64,000 nucleotides of DNA from contig JADDOH010000170.1 in assembly GCA_016648135.1 (NCBI GenBank), positions 1 through 64,000 on the forward strand, read 5' to 3'. The DNA comes from Agrypnia vestita. Taxonomy: Eukaryota > Arthropoda > Insecta > Trichoptera > Phryganeidae. Position numbers and translations under genes: made by a program. Below the pieces are notes generated by a model, which saw only the letters and a program-made list of their open reading frames with translations, was not told the origin of the DNA and made no database searches. Below, piece after piece: positions 32,341 to 44,464 of this stretch (position 1 is the stretch's first letter; every line of letters begins with the position of its first letter).

Positions 32341-32530
32341 TTTTTTTCTTCTTTTTTTTTAAATAGAGATGCGAACACGGAATACTTGTCACATCAATAT
32401 TCTTACTATTTTAAAACTAAGCTAAACGCTTGTGCTATGAAAATAGGACTATCTTGCTAGTCTGGAGTGAGGTTCGAACCCGCAACCTTTGGATCACGAG
32501 GCGAGTGTCCTAACCGCAAGACCAACAAGC
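32341..32530 (-). mobile_element. SINE type 1 copy
   Basis: Complete minus-strand copy: A-rich tail (T run at 32341-32362), GCGAACACGGAATAC, body, GAGGTTCGAACCCGCAACCT (box B) and GTCCTAACCGCAAGACCAAC (box A side). Confidence 0.88.
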
Positions 32531-32929
32531 GGTCGCTGGCTCCTACTCTGTAAATTAATATTTTTGTCTTGCTTCTGTTTGTTGCGAGACCCAGCTCTCA
32601 TCTTCAATCTTTGTCTTTTTTGATCACTTTCATTATCTACAAATCTTTTTTTTAATGTTTTGAGCGGTCAAAAACTCTATTAGGAGTAAACTTGCGAGTT
32701 GACATATTTTTAAGAGCACATGCGCGTGTACATTAATACAAATACAAATAGACACACTACCTTACTACTTGGCTGACGTCACATATAGGTACCTACTTAC
32801 TCCTGTGAAATTAAGGTTTCTTGTAATTGGCCAAAGGCTCTTTCTATAATATCTCTGATGTTTGTGATTATCAACGGCTGTAAGTAACATAAACCGAAAA
32901 ATATTTCTGCTAAATAAAAAATAGCCCGT

Positions 32930-33230
32930 CCTTTTGGACGTGCAAATATATTTTTCGAATGGAATAATATGACATGCCGTGGCGGTGTGTGGGAGAGGGG
33001 TGGTTTCGAGGGGGCGGATCGGCAGGGTAATGGGGGCTCTTGATTATCAGCCGAGCGACTTCATGACTCCCCCTCCAGCTTTCAATTGTACGCCATTTTT
33101 TACCCGCAATACCTTCATCCCCTGCGAGTCTTCCGACCCCTCTGCATAAATTTGTGTACAATTTTCGGGGTGAAAATAATTGACGGGGCATGTGTGTATC
33201 CATGTACTGGGGCACATAATGAAAATTAAC
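32930..33230. other. GC-rich low-repeat island
   Basis: Contains GGGGCGGATCGGCAGGGTAA and related GC-rich sequence. Overlapping short frames lack motifs. A cAMP-response-type TGACGTCA lies 150 bases upstream at 32774-32781. Candidate regulatory DNA; inference. Confidence 0.35.
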
Positions 33231-33285
33231 ATCTGAACTTCGTCAAGCAGAAAACAAATACAGAAAAATACAATAGCCTGGATCA

Positions 33286-33400
33286 TTTATGTATTTATTT
33301 ATAATATAGTTACAATAGACCATGAGGCCCAGTGACAGTAGAGAAACACAGAAACTTATCTAACTTCACCGAGAATCAAACCATGAATTAGATTATGGAG
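33286..33400 (-). mobile_element. SINE type 2, degenerate copy
   Basis: ATGAGGCCCAGTGACAGTAG, AGAAACACAGAAAC and CACCGAGAATCAAACCATG follow the same order as the better copy at 40044-40226. Weak. Confidence 0.4.
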
Positions 33401-33451
33401 GCTGCGCGAGATTTCGCTTTATTCGCTCCAATACGCATTACTGTCATTAGA

Positions 33452-33508
33452 TACACTAACTAACTAACTAACTTCCATCACGCTATATTATCGTGGCGGA
33501 CGATATCA
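33452..33508 (-). mobile_element. RTE 3' end with TTAG tail
   Basis: CTAACTAACTAACTTCCATC (about 33460-33480), reversed, is GATGGAAGTTAGTTAG, as in the GTGATGGTAAGTAAG end at 2247. Confidence 0.4.
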
Positions 33509-33529
33509 CATCAAGGAAGTACAACATGG

Positions 33530-34160
33530 AGAAAGATCAAACCCTTAGAAATCAGATTAACAAAGCTGTCAGCGCTGGTTTCTATGGTTTAAGACAGATC
33601 AAGTCTGTACGCAGCAAAGTCACTCATCTCGCGGCTGGACTATTATCACTCTATATAAGCAGGACAGCCTAGGACTCAGCTCAACAGTTTTCAGTCAGTG
33701 ATGAATGCTGCTGCAAGGTTTATATTTAAGGCGTCAAAGTTCTCGCGGATATCCTCAATGATGAAGCAGCTACATTGGCCTCGCCTGCCGGAGCGTATAA
33801 ATTTCAAACTCTCTCTGATGGTGTACAAAATTCTTCAAAGAAATGCGCCACAATATTTGATGGACCTCTGTATCCTGGACAATATCGCTGGAAGACGGCT
33901 CACACTGCGGTCAGTTAAATCGGAGGCACTCTGCAAGCTGGTAGTAGTAGCAAAGAGACCTGGAGCTACCAAGTTTGCGTAACGTGTTTTCAGTATTGCG
34001 GGCCCAGCTATTTGAAATCAACTGCCACCAGTGTTGCGATCCATATAAAATCAAAAATCTTTCAAGAAGGGACTAAAAACCTACTTATTCGAGATGTCGC
34101 ATCTGAAAAGTGCCCTTGGAGCGTCTTTCACGCAAAAACGGCGCTATAGAAATCATCACA
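33530..34160 (+). pseudogene. CR1/L2-like LINE ORF2 C-terminus and 3' end
   Basis: Open for 95 codons at 33698-33982: MNAAARFIFKASKFSRISSM, LPERINFKLSLMVYKIL and APQYLMDLC, the region after RT in CR1/L2-type elements (VxNxAARL...HWLPVxxRIxFKxxxLVYKxLxxxAPxYL). After the stop come RVFSIAGPAI and NQLPP in broken frame, then GGCGCTATAGAAATCATC, a typical CR1/L2 3' end. A second copy is at 16006-16325. Confidence 0.82.
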
Positions 34161-34193
34161 AACATAAAATAACATAATATTACCTATATAACC

Positions 34194-34538
34194 GTGTATT
34201 TTGATTGCTTAATTGTTAAAAAAGCATTACAATACTTCCGAACACCGCAAGCTAACCATTGGCTTGAAGATATGAGAAATAATTCTACCGCTATGCAATT
34301 GATGAAAATAGAGGGTGCGGAATTTGAAAATAACTTTCTGAGAAATGGTGATAATTTTATTATTTATAATGCCTTAAAAATATGTTTTTATGTTTTAGAA
34401 GCATTTCATCAAAACCGTGGTAATTTTAAGGCCTCCGATCCGACTTTACAATCAGTTAAAAATACGGTTATCTTAAATTCGATAATTACCCACATAGTTA
34501 GGTTTTGTTTCTATAACTTCCACACACAATGGTATTAG
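34194..34538 (+). other. Unrecognised 114-codon open frame
   Basis: Starts GTG; contains ALQYFRTPQANHWLEDMRNN and KIEGAEFENNFLRNGDNF. No family recognised. In such AT-rich DNA about one frame of this size is expected by chance in the window, so it may not be a gene. No promoter or splice sites were assigned. Confidence 0.2.
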
Positions 34539-34539
34539 C

Positions 34540-35279
34540 TCAAGCACTCATGATACGTAAACATAATAACACAGATCATGGCCGGCGGAACTTACATACT
34601 TACTAAATTTACATTTCTCCCATACATTTTCTTTACAGTGAGCATCGCTGAAATAACATCAAATCGATCTTATTAACATTTAACGATTCGCTGATGAAAA
34701 TTTTCTCTCGGGTCTCAGAGACTTACTCGTCCTATTTAGCGTAAAAAGCTATTTTATCATATTTACATTTGAGCGTTTTCAAAAATTATAGGTAACCTAT
34801 TAGCATCGTTTCTGAGAATTTTGGCAGCAAAGTAAAACTCTACATTTGGAGCCCTGCCTGCTACACTAATAGACTTGTAAGTTATCACGCTGTGTAAAAT
34901 TCTGTAGATTTATCTTAGTTTCGAGAGCAAAGTTTCAACCGTGTTCACATATTATAACACCTCTTTCAGAAATTTAAATAGGTATTACCATTATAATGTC
35001 ATAATTATTTCACGTTTTATTATTTAATATTCTGATTTTATTTGGACATTAATTACCCTGATAGAATAGTCTTATGTTTGCTCCTTGAACGAATCTGATC
35101 TGCGTTGCTACAAATAAGGAGAAAATTATTCTTGATCCTCTATTGGATCTGAAGAGATGTTTTGCGTATACTTCCCTTTGTCACACTTTAGATACTTCTC
35201 TTTGGACACAGATGAGTTTCAAACTCAAGGCAGAAAACGTTAGAGACGTTTCTCGTTTCAAATCTTTACTGATTCTGAT
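34540..35279. other. No gene recognised
   Basis: AT-rich. Confidence 0.45.
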
Positions 35280-35422
35280 ACTTTTTTTTAAATATGCGAA
35301 CACGAATTACGTATCGCATCAATATCTTACTAATAGGACTAACTTGCTAGTGTCTTGGAATGGGGCTCAAACCACCAGATCACTAGGCGAACATCATAAC
35401 CACTACGCCGACAAGCTATTCG
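35280..35422 (-). mobile_element. SINE type 1, shortened copy
   Basis: ATGCGAACACGAATTACGTA, TATCTTACTAATAGGACTAA (internal deletion), CTTGGAATGGGGCTCAAACC (box B variant) and TAACCACTACGCCGACAAGC. Confidence 0.75.
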
Positions 35423-35424
35423 AC

Positions 35425-35920
35425 AAATAATGTTCAAAGTGCGCTAGATGAAGCCTTCCTACGATTCCATAAATAATTTGAGTGCCACCCACTTGATGGT
35501 GCTCTAACACCTAATGTGACATTAAATTAAAAACATTTTATGATAATTGAAGGAATAAAGTGTTCCAGAATAGACTTTATTAAGGCCGATAAATTAAAAA
35601 CACTAGTGTAATTGAATAAGTTATTTTATAAATCAACACGTTATATTTGATATAAAATTACCGCATAAGTATGAAGGGCGTAGTTTCCTTGAGCATTGAA
35701 GTACAAGATGCAATTCTTCTGCGTAAGCGAGTATTGTTTTATGATATGCGTGTTCCAAGTACTATTAACGATGTATGGATATTAAAATTTCGGTTTTAAA
35801 CTGCCTCAATTATAATCGATATAAAAGGTCTAGCGTTACTGGATGTAATCTTGATGTAGTAATTAATCATTCTAGGAAGAAGAAAAAAATAATTTATAAG
35901 GATTCAATTTATTTCAAAGA
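35425..35920. other. No gene recognised
   Basis: AT-rich. Confidence 0.45.
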
Positions 35921-35923
35921 ATA

Positions 35924-36115
35924 TTTTTTTTTTTTTTTTAAAAATAGAGATGTGAACACGGAATACGTGTCACATCAATATTCTTACTATTTTCAAACTA
36001 AGCTAAACGCTTGTGCTATGAAAATAGGACTAACTTGCTAGTCTGGAGTGAGGTTCGAACCCGCAACCTTTGGATCACGAGGCCAGTGTCCTAACCACAA
36101 GACCAACAAGCTACT
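35924..36115 (-). mobile_element. SINE type 1, complete copy
   Basis: T run (reversed A tail) at 35924-35939, then the full body and GAGGTTCGAACCCGCAACCT (box B), ending CAACAAGCTACT. Best preserved of the family with that at 32341. Confidence 0.9.
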
Positions 36116-36124
36116 TTTTTTATT

Positions 36125-36306
36125 TACTACTACTACTACTACTAATTTATTAATATAAACATAGTTTACACCACTTTTTTATATTGAAAATATTAACATG
36201 TTTCAAGGCCCTTCGTCGGGATACAATTGTATACTAAACTAAGTTCATTTTATTAATTATATTAAAAATGTCATCACAAAATTATTCTGCTATTTTTGAA
36301 GATATA
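36125..36306 (-). repeat. Penelope-like terminal repeat copy
   Basis: Reversed core reads GTATCCCGACGAAGGGCCTT-GAAACATG, then an ATATT stem, then AAAAAAGTGGTGTAAAC. The right tail ATGTCATCACAAAATTATTC and TTTGAAGATATATA is shared with 52640-52785. Confidence 0.6.
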
Positions 36307-36329
36307 TATTCACATCATTCTTAAAAAAT

Positions 36330-36500
36330 CTTATGATTTCCCAACTAATTCTAGATATATTTAAAGAATTTAAAGTACCACCTATTAAAAAATTATAAAA
36401 AATTAACGCCTAATACCAAAGACACAGACCAAAGACATATAAATAAAATTTACGCCGAAGATTGTATAAGTAATAGATTTAAAACAAAGGGACAAAAAAA
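36330..36500 (+). pseudogene. Jockey-like LINE fragment
   Basis: Reads ISQLILDIFKEFKVPPIKKL, corresponding to LLFSKFQVPKLENVY of the element at 1-1331. Short and frameshifted. Confidence 0.6.
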
Positions 36501-37779
36501 AAACAATTTTAATAACTACCGTGGCACAGCGCCTCCATATTTACTTGGTGTAAAATGCATTGTCACGGTACCTACATTGTCATCAGAAAGCAAACTTCAA
36601 GAATCAAAGTTTACTAAATACAAAAAATTAAAAAAAATTAAATCTCTGAAACTTGACAGCAATGGATTGTAACATTGTCATATTTAAGATAGCTTCCGTA
36701 TTTGTGACGTACAGATGCATAAGCGCCCCTATCCGTATAAATCCCATATGCATAGTGGCGCTTTTGCATCTATACGCCACATATATACTAATACGATGAA
36801 GATAAGTTTATTATTTATAAAAGCATTTACAAGATTGTTGTTATTGATAAGACAATTCATACAAAATGAGTTATGCTCTTTTCATAAGCACGAGCGATTA
36901 GCTCAATTTATGGATAGTAAAGCAAAGGCAGAATTTATTTATTAACATAAAATATTCAACTTAACACGGAAAAATGTAATTTTTTAAATAAAATACGGAA
37001 AATATTTAATATAATACCGAAAAATGTAACAAATTGAAGTTGTACATGTATGTTAAATAAATAAAATAATATATAGGTAACTAGTAAATATACAACAGTA
37101 CTGTAAAACTTGGTGTGGAGTAGGCTTGGAGATATCCGTATAACATGATAAATACACATAATTCTTTATAAAAGATTGGTAATACTGTTACGCAAGTCTT
37201 TTCAACGATTCGAGTTTATTATAAATTCTTATTTACTAAGGTAGGTAAAAAAATAACAACTCAAAACTTCAGCACCTTAGTTGTTAAGCAAAGATTAAGA
37301 AGAATCGTGTAGTCTTTACTATCGTAGGAACTACAGCAGCATCCAAAATTATATAAACATTTTTGGGGATCTCAAAGTTCATGAATTTATAAAGATAAAG
37401 GTAAACTTATTTTTTGGATACATTGGATATGTTTACTAGATAAACCTCTTAAACTATTATACCTACAGACGTCTGAAAATACCCTAATTTATTTTTCGGT
37501 TTTTTTTTTTCGTTCATGTTTATATTCCTCCTCGTGTTATTTATTATACCTAAGTAGTAGAATGAAATAGCAGAGATTATCGAAAGACAGACAAAAGACT
37601 ACTTTTGTAGTCTAGAAGTCATACAGAGACTTACCTCTAGCAGTGGAATGATTGAATTTTTTTTATATATTTCTTTGTTAGGTACATGAAAAAAAGCACT
37701 CCTTGTATTTTTTCATTTTCGAGATTTAAATGCCAATTTGTTTAATAAAGAAAGTACTCAAGAATAAAATCAAAACTAT
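36501..37779. other. No gene recognised
   Basis: AT-rich. Short frames at 36715 and 36956 lack motifs. Confidence 0.45.
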
Positions 37780-37977
37780 GCGGCCCTCGTAGTCTAGTGG
37801 GCAAGACACTGACTTCTCTCGCCGTGGATTCCGGGTACGATTCATGGTGAAGTCACAAAAATATGTGATTTAGTCAGGCTTGACTGTTTTTGTGATGTGT
37901 ATCGTGTTCTAATTTAGCCATTAAAAAAAACTAGCCAAATCGATTTCATTGCTTTACAAATAAAGAAAGAAGAAAAT
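37780..37977 (+). mobile_element. tRNA-derived SINE type 2
   Basis: Head GCGGCCCTCGTAGTCTAGTG (box A-like TAGTCTAGTGG), box B-like GGGTACGATTC, then a body ending in an A-rich tail (AAATAAAGAAAGAAG). A second copy lies reversed at 40044-40226 and a weak one at 33286. Confidence 0.75.
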
Positions 37978-37979
37978 AT

Positions 37980-38319
37980 AGGCTAGGCAGGAATCAGATT
38001 ACTGTGTGTAAAACTCCACAAAAACGGGTTCATATACGAGTACTATTAATAAAATTTATTTAGTTTAAAATAATAATATCCATTCTTTAATATATTGAAG
38101 TTAAAAATTTGTTAAGTAGGTAAGCAAAAAGGGTTTAAAAAAATCGCATTCATGAAATTAAATTATTTTTTAAAAACAGTTTGCTTTAAAACATAAATTC
38201 TAAGAAAAGCAACTAAACGAGTTGAAAATAATTTATTTTAGGTACTTAAAGATAGTCGTTAACTTTGTGATATTAATATTGTTTGTAATATGTCCGAGAT
38301 ATTGATGTTTTCGGATTTT
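37980..38319. other. No gene recognised
   Basis: AT-rich. Confidence 0.45.
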
Positions 38320-38525
38320 TATTATTTTAATTACTTATTTTTCTTTATTCATCCAAACTATAACATCTTCATTGGTGTACTGTGTCTATCCAGCTTATTT
38401 TGTGTATTATTCTGTATCGCCTAATTCTAATCGCCTTTCCGATTCCTTGGTAACCATCCATTCCTATATTCCATAAAATAATTTTGAAAACACGTAGCAT
38501 CTGACCGCAGTAAATTATTAAATTG
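38320..38525 (-). pseudogene. RTE-type LINE C-terminal fragment
   Basis: Minus strand reads RRYRIIHKISWIDTVHQ and later NKNPKTSISRT, matching the copy at 9610-10010 (KILKISWMDRVTNE, NKSPKTSISW). Confidence 0.65.
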
Positions 38526-39055
38526 CTTTTTCATCATTAAACTCGTTAATCTAAAATTCATTCCTAAATTGTATTAATTTATTTGTGATAGTCTTTATTT
38601 TGTCCTGAATATTATTTACAATTTATTTTATCATTAAGGCATTATTTATTAATAATTTATCATAAAAAGTATATTGTGTAAAAACTTGTTAATCTGGAAC
38701 GCATTCCTAAATTGTATTTATTGATTTTCGACGGTTTTTATTTTTATTCTGAATATTATTTAAAGTTTATTTTATCATTAGGACATTATTTATTATTAAT
38801 GCATCTTGTAATTATATCATATTCTAAATATTCATAAAATATTTATACTTTATACTCAAATATCACTCTAGGGCCATCTGTTAGGGTCAATAATGAGCTA
38901 TTGATGGTCTATTTGTTTAAAAATGAAATATAAATTAAATTAATTTTGTTCATCTTTGAGTGATATTTTTCGCTAAATGAGACGCTTCCCGCGCATGGCA
39001 CGGTAAGGATAATGGGCACACTGGAAATGAAAGATAGCACGAGCATTATTAAATT
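38526..39055. other. AT-rich stretch with a loose duplication
   Basis: ATTCCTAAATTGTATT and TGAATATTATTTA occur twice (about 38560-38620 and 38700-38765), suggesting an old tandem duplication of about 140 bp. No gene seen. Confidence 0.5.
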
Positions 39056-39056
39056 A

Positions 39057-39295
39057 CTAGCTGTAACCAATAATAAAATAAAAATTTCGGAAAAAAAAAA
39101 TTCAAAATTTTTTTCGAAAATAAAATTTTCGAAAATTAAATTCGAAACATAAATTTCGTAAAAAAATTTTAGAGACAAGAAATTTACTATAAATAAGTTA
39201 CGGACGTTACACAAAGTTACGGGGTCAGACAGACAGACAGACGGACGGACAATACATGCCGTTTGTTAGTAAAATATAACCCGGTATAATGAATT
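39057..39295 (-). mobile_element. Repeat D, copy 3
   Basis: Starts CTAGCTGTAACCAATAATAA and contains ACAAAGTTACGGGGTCAGAC followed by (AGAC)n and (GGAC)n at 39225-39250. Internal part differs from copies 1 and 2. Confidence 0.55.
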
Positions 39296-39339
39296 ACTAA
39301 AATGCAATTAATAAAATCGCGTTCATGTTTGAGTGACAT

Positions 39340-39745
39340 TTTTCGCTAAATGAGACGCCTTCCGCGCACGGCACGGTATTCCACATAATCGGCGCGGGGA
39401 AGTGAAAGACAGCAAGCAGACCGTAATTATTTTTAATTTCCAGCAGCCAACAAAGTGCTGGCCGCATGGCTGCCGAGTGTGTCACATTCTTGTACCGCCG
39501 GCCGCGAGTAGTTAGGCGCTGCTTATTCGTTTGAAATTCAAATTAAGAAGGGAAAATGGCGGACGGAAATGGGTGTGAAACCGCGATTTCCCGCGCTGTA
39601 ATGAGCGCTGTAATTTGCATATTACAAATGGCTTCCGTCAAGCAGCCATATTATTTTTTTCCAAGGCGTTGTGCGCCAATGCACCTTTCCAACGGTTGTC
39701 AAAATTTTAATATTTCCCGTCCCCTTCATTCGCTTTACGACTAGT
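39340..39745. other. GC-rich low-repeat island with octamer site
   Basis: Long GC-rich block with ATTTGCAT at 39613-39620 in TAATTTGCATATTACAAATG. Short frames lack motifs. Strongest candidate for a conserved regulatory element by appearance; inference. Confidence 0.4.
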
Positions 39746-40043
39746 CTCGTGTAAACGAACCTATCGTAAATTTGAAATATACCCTTCTGGTTTCGGTAGC
39801 AAGAATCAGATAGGTATCATCTGTGTATAAAATATATATTAAAATGAGTATTGAAAGATTACTAGTATCTGTCAAATTGAACTTAAATAATTGATTTGTA
39901 TTTGATTTGATTGTTGGTTGAGTGAGATAACTAACCATATGTAATTTTTTTATTATATTAAGACTTTCAAAGCTTGTGCTATTGCTTTTCACTGTATATT
40001 ATTACTTTTTCTTGTTTTTGAATTTCTGATATATTATGCTTTC
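39746..40043. other. No gene recognised
   Basis: AT-rich. Confidence 0.45.
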
Positions 40044-40226
40044 CTTATTTATTTATTTTTATTTACGCTTCAACAGGCCAAGATGCCCAATTACAGAAGC
40101 GAAACACACCACAAAACACCCTGGCTGGAGCAAATTATATAGATCAATTGTGACCTCACTGGGAATCGAACCCCAAACCATCGGTGTGTGAAGCCAGTGT
40201 TATACCTACTGGGCTACGAGGGCCGC
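40044..40226 (-). mobile_element. SINE type 2 copy
   Basis: Reversed: GCGGCCCTCGTAGCCCAGTA, box B GGTTCGATTCCC, then CAGTGAGGTCACAATTG and an A-rich end (T-rich at 40044-40065 on plus). Confidence 0.8.
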
Positions 40227-40409
40227 CGCTCTGTGCTTCTGCTTGTTAAATACTTGTTTTTTACTTTATATTATATTTATCTTTATAAATTTGCATCTGT
40301 ATTTGAGTATTTTATTTCCACTTTGTGTCACTATTATTTTTACATGTTATTATTTTTTCTTATTTACAAGCTGTTAGTTCAGTTTGAATATGGTAATAAT
40401 ATTTTGACA

Positions 40410-40710
40410 TACAGTCTTCCACACCATGAAATTTTCAAGAACTTTAATTACCTCGGATCCATATATACTGACGATGGTAGCTGCGAATCAGAAATCAAAT
40501 GACGCATGTGTGTGGCGAAGAGTTCTATGTCCAGACTTGACAAGATATAGAATGACTACGGTATATCCGAAACCAACGAGGCCAAGCTTCTTCAGTGAGA
40601 AATGCAATCAAAATTTGTTTTAGGTAAAGAATCATGGACTCTGTGTGCAATAAAAAGAAGACGTAGTGTTTGATATGCAGTGCTACGCAGGACATAGACA
40701 GTAAGACGCA
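40410..40710 (+). pseudogene. RTE-type LINE thumb fragment
   Basis: Reads FKNFNYLGSIYTDDGSCES, then in another frame AKSSMSRLDKI and SWTLCAIKRRRS. These correspond to FKYLGSxxTxDGxCxxEIKxRI and the following thumb of insect RTE-type elements. Confidence 0.72.
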
Positions 40711-42970
40711 AACAAAACAAAACAAACAACAAAAACACAAAAATTCTATAGAAATCGCACATTAGCTATACACTTTCAGCTATTTTTTAGGTGAATACTT
40801 TATTTTTTTGGAAAACTTATGAGAAATACATAAGATTGTTATAGTGAACCAGGGAGGAGAGAAAGGAATTAGAATTCACTGCCAAATGGACACTTTTAAG
40901 GTGACAACCTTCAGACAGCCTTCAACGACACATGAACATCACGACTCAATCGTGAAGGACCATCGAGGGTGGATACGAGGATATATTGAATAGGTTATGG
41001 GTTTGAAAGGTCTGTTTAGATTTGTTTTATTTGATAATTATGAAAACATATTCGTCATCTCAGATTGCATGATTTAGACCCGTGCGGTGCAAACGGGTTT
41101 CCTACGGAACATCGGACCTTCTCTATGGGTACAGAAAAGAAATTAATAACTTTCAATACATTCGGTTGATGCGTAATAATCCGACTTTTTTTAATCTGAC
41201 ATTTATCATAACGTATTTTTAGCAGATTTAGGAAATTAAAATGCGCTTTGAATACCATAAACACGTACAATTTCGATACAGGGTGGAAAGCGGAGTCACT
41301 TAACAATCTCAACGATCTTTTCGGCGAAAGAACGAATCATTAAAGGGCACGCCGTGAGTGGTTTATTCGGTTGAAAGTTGGCGATACTAGCTAACATGAC
41401 AATTCAAGAAAGAATAGATCTTCGAATTTTGATGACGAGATATTCTGGCGGCTGTGGAACGGGACTAAAGTTAGATCACTAGGATACCGGACAATGGACC
41501 ATCTTCACCCGCGGAATCAACCATCTTCCAAGCAAATGAGAAGCATTAATTGACAATTGCATTAGGTATATAATACATAATAGTTTTGGGTTTATATTCG
41601 TTTATTACAGTATAGTTTTTAAAAATGGCGGATGTTTATAAATCATCCTAATGGTAACCTTTGTGATGTCCCCCCGTTGTCTTTCTCCGATCCCTCACCA
41701 TATGAAAGAATAGGAATAGTAACCTTTTATTCTAGTATCTACATTTTTAGATCCATAAATGAACAACACTAACCCCTTAAAAGCATTCTGAATATTTAAC
41801 TTCAGGATGGTTTAAACCGCAGTCTGCTACTCTTGTCAATTATAAATTCGCTAAGATGTCGCTAAAATCACAACTATTAGATTTCAAGATAGGGAATACA
41901 TGAATTTAAATCACTGGGGCTCACATCCGGTCTGAAAAGCGAATGGTCGAATGGAAATAGAGGGTATATTATATTTACACAACTTGTTTTTAAAAATCTT
42001 CGCACTCCTTTCTAGCCGATCCAACGCAAATCCTTAAAAAATTAGATGTTTTAATTTTTAGGACACTGACGTTATTATTTATAAAGAATTCCATTATTTA
42101 ATACTAAAATTTTAAAAATCAACACACGATTCTTTCTGAGTTCATTTTATCATTCACTCAAAATATAATTAAAACGTTACCTGCACTTGTATTGTTATAT
42201 ATTTTAAAGATATTCCCGAATCAACAATTTCGGGATTGTCTTTTACCACCTATAATCTACTACTATACTATTTTTCGTTTGTATTATGCATGTTAATGTT
42301 TGCATTTTACACGTTATTCCCCACATTTAGAAATTTTAGATGTTTTAACACCCAATTATTTCATGTATTTGTAAAACTAATGACTGTATTCTTTGTATTT
42401 AAGGTATTTCCCAAATGTAAACCAAATAATTGGGATATAAACTCACAAATATGATCGATGTTTATCAGTTGATAATGGTCTAATCAGCCGAAGTGATCGT
42501 CCGGTGTGTGTTTAATAATAAATTGAACTCAGAAAAAATAGTGTATTGATATTTTTAATTTTTATCATCAAAAATTATGTTGTAGTTACCCGTTCGATTG
42601 TATACAATTATATTGAAACAACTAAAAATTATGATAAAACATTTTTGTGGTGTTTGTGTTCAGCTCGCCCCGCAGTTTGATCACCAGCGCTACACGGTGA
42701 CCCGCCATCCATTTGCGTTAATGAATATGGGGAGCACCAGTTTGGTTATATTACGGTGCATACATTACGCGACACAAGAAATAAACACGCGAATGTGAGA
42801 GCATTTAAAAAAGGCCAGAGTAATTGGGAGAAATTTCAATATATCATTTGACCATGAATATTATTTATTTTCAGTAAACCCAAAACCGTTATGACAAAAT
42901 TTGCGCACAACCCACTATTGAATATTTTTCCATTTAAGATTCCATCTCTTTCAGATGATATTCTATAATT
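40711..42970. other. No gene confidently recognised
   Basis: AT-rich with mildly GC-richer parts at 41070-41550. A 66-codon frame at 42598-42798 covers a GC-richer patch (42660-42790) with CCGCAG before TTTGATCACC, but no matching donor or known motif, so I do not call an exon. A 13-base C tract lies at about 42979. Confidence 0.4.
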
Positions 42971-43049
42971 AACACTTCGACCCCCCCCCCCCTCCCCTCG
43001 CCAAACCCTTCACCATAACACACTTACATAGTTATCTTTTTTAATTTTA

Positions 43050-43160
43050 GTACACAAACAATCCTGAAGAAGAGAACATTGTTCTATATCTAATACAGTT
43101 GTGAAAACAAAGTGATTTGTGTTTTATTTTAATAATAATGTAACCACAAAGTTCAAACTT
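43050..43160 (+). repeat. Penelope-like terminal fragment
   Basis: AATCCTGAAGAAGAGAACAT, GTTGTGAAAACAAAGTG and AATGTAACCACAAAGTTC keep the family order, with the middle diverged. Confidence 0.45.
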
Positions 43161-43719
43161 TCATTCATAAGAAAAATTATTCTTCAAACAATGAATAATT
43201 GTAAGTACCTGAGGCTAAAATAAAAAGTATGACAGATCCAGTCCATAATACTTTGCAGTTAGATTAATTACTAGGTATCTAAATTATAATTCGAAAATAT
43301 TCAAACAATGTCCTAGAAATTAATCAAATTTATCAAAACTTTGCGGTACCTACTCCAAATTCACAAAATTTATTTTAATAATAATAATAATGATACATTG
43401 GGACGTTTTAGTAATAAGCCTAGATCAGCTGGAATTTTTTTGTTACCTAAGTGTAATGCTCTTCCCAATGAAATGTAGATGGAAAAAATATAGAAATTTC
43501 AAAAGTAGGTACATTGAAATATATATTAAAAAATGTTAACTTTGTTTACTTGCACAAAAAACATTTTTATTAATTATAGAAATAAACATTATTTCACATT
43601 TAATCTTGCCAATACATTAAAATAATATTCCATCAAATTTATACAAATATTACCATGGCGTGTAATGTAATTTGTAAATGGTATTACTTAAATAAACAAT
43701 ATGTCGGGAACGTAAACAA
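43161..43719. other. No gene recognised
   Basis: AT-rich; ATGTTAACTTTGTTTACTTG near 43533, also near 45779, may be another terminal fragment of the Penelope-like set. Confidence 0.4.
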
Positions 43720-43940
43720 GCGAAGGGAAGGTCGCAGGAAAACCCATTTCGGCATTTTTCCATTTATGTGATAATGACGTCCAATCTTGCAAGATGGGCG
43801 GTGAGATTGGAACTGTTTAACACTTACTAACAACGTGTCAGGCTGACGTCACGTCCAGTGTCATGTTCCCAACACCACATGTCTTTTCTCACCTCTGTTC
43901 CCCTGATACCATCTAAATAAAATTGCTCGTTCGGCAACGA
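43720..43940. other. GC-rich low-repeat island with CRE
   Basis: Contains GGCTGACGTCACGTC (43841-43855) with the CREB/ATF palindrome TGACGTCA at 43844-43851. Candidate regulatory DNA; inference. Confidence 0.38.
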
Positions 43941-44464
43941 ACAAATCAACAAATAAAAAATATTCAACCGCAGGGTCGCGTCAGCAAAGTTATTTAAGAA
44001 TTTAATTTTAAATGCAATTTTTTCCGGAGGTATTTAATAATCTGCGTTATGGAATCAATATATTTATTTAATAAAAAACAGACAATTTCTCTACACCATC
44101 GAATTGACTCCATTATAATCATATGGTCATGTTTAATTTTAAAAATTAATTTAAAATACTGTAAATTTACTTTTTAATTTTTATATAGGTACTTCTACAT
44201 GCGTAACTCAAAAACTATTATGGATATTTATATTTCTGCATAGTTTTTTTGTTGTTGTTATTAAGTCATCGAAATACTGATTTGTCAAGTGTATATAAGT
44301 GTGATTGCAGGTTAACTTTCTAGCATGCTCATGGTGATTGCTCACTCAAATCGAGTATCACGTTATTATCAATATTCAATCACTGTCAGTGATTATGACT
44401 TTAACATAACGGTGATTGTGGTTTGTGATTTTGTGCTCATCATTAATTAAAAGTGATAAAAATT

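Noticed and set aside
37780..37855. Functional tRNA gene
   Set aside because: Box B is altered (GGGTACGATTC) and a second copy with body and tail exists at 40044-40226.
42598..42798. Possible exon with CCGCAG acceptor
   Set aside because: No matching donor, short, and no family recognised; kept only as a note.
42979..42995. 13-base C tract
   Set aside because: Simple slippage tract; no G-quadruplex pattern of separated runs.
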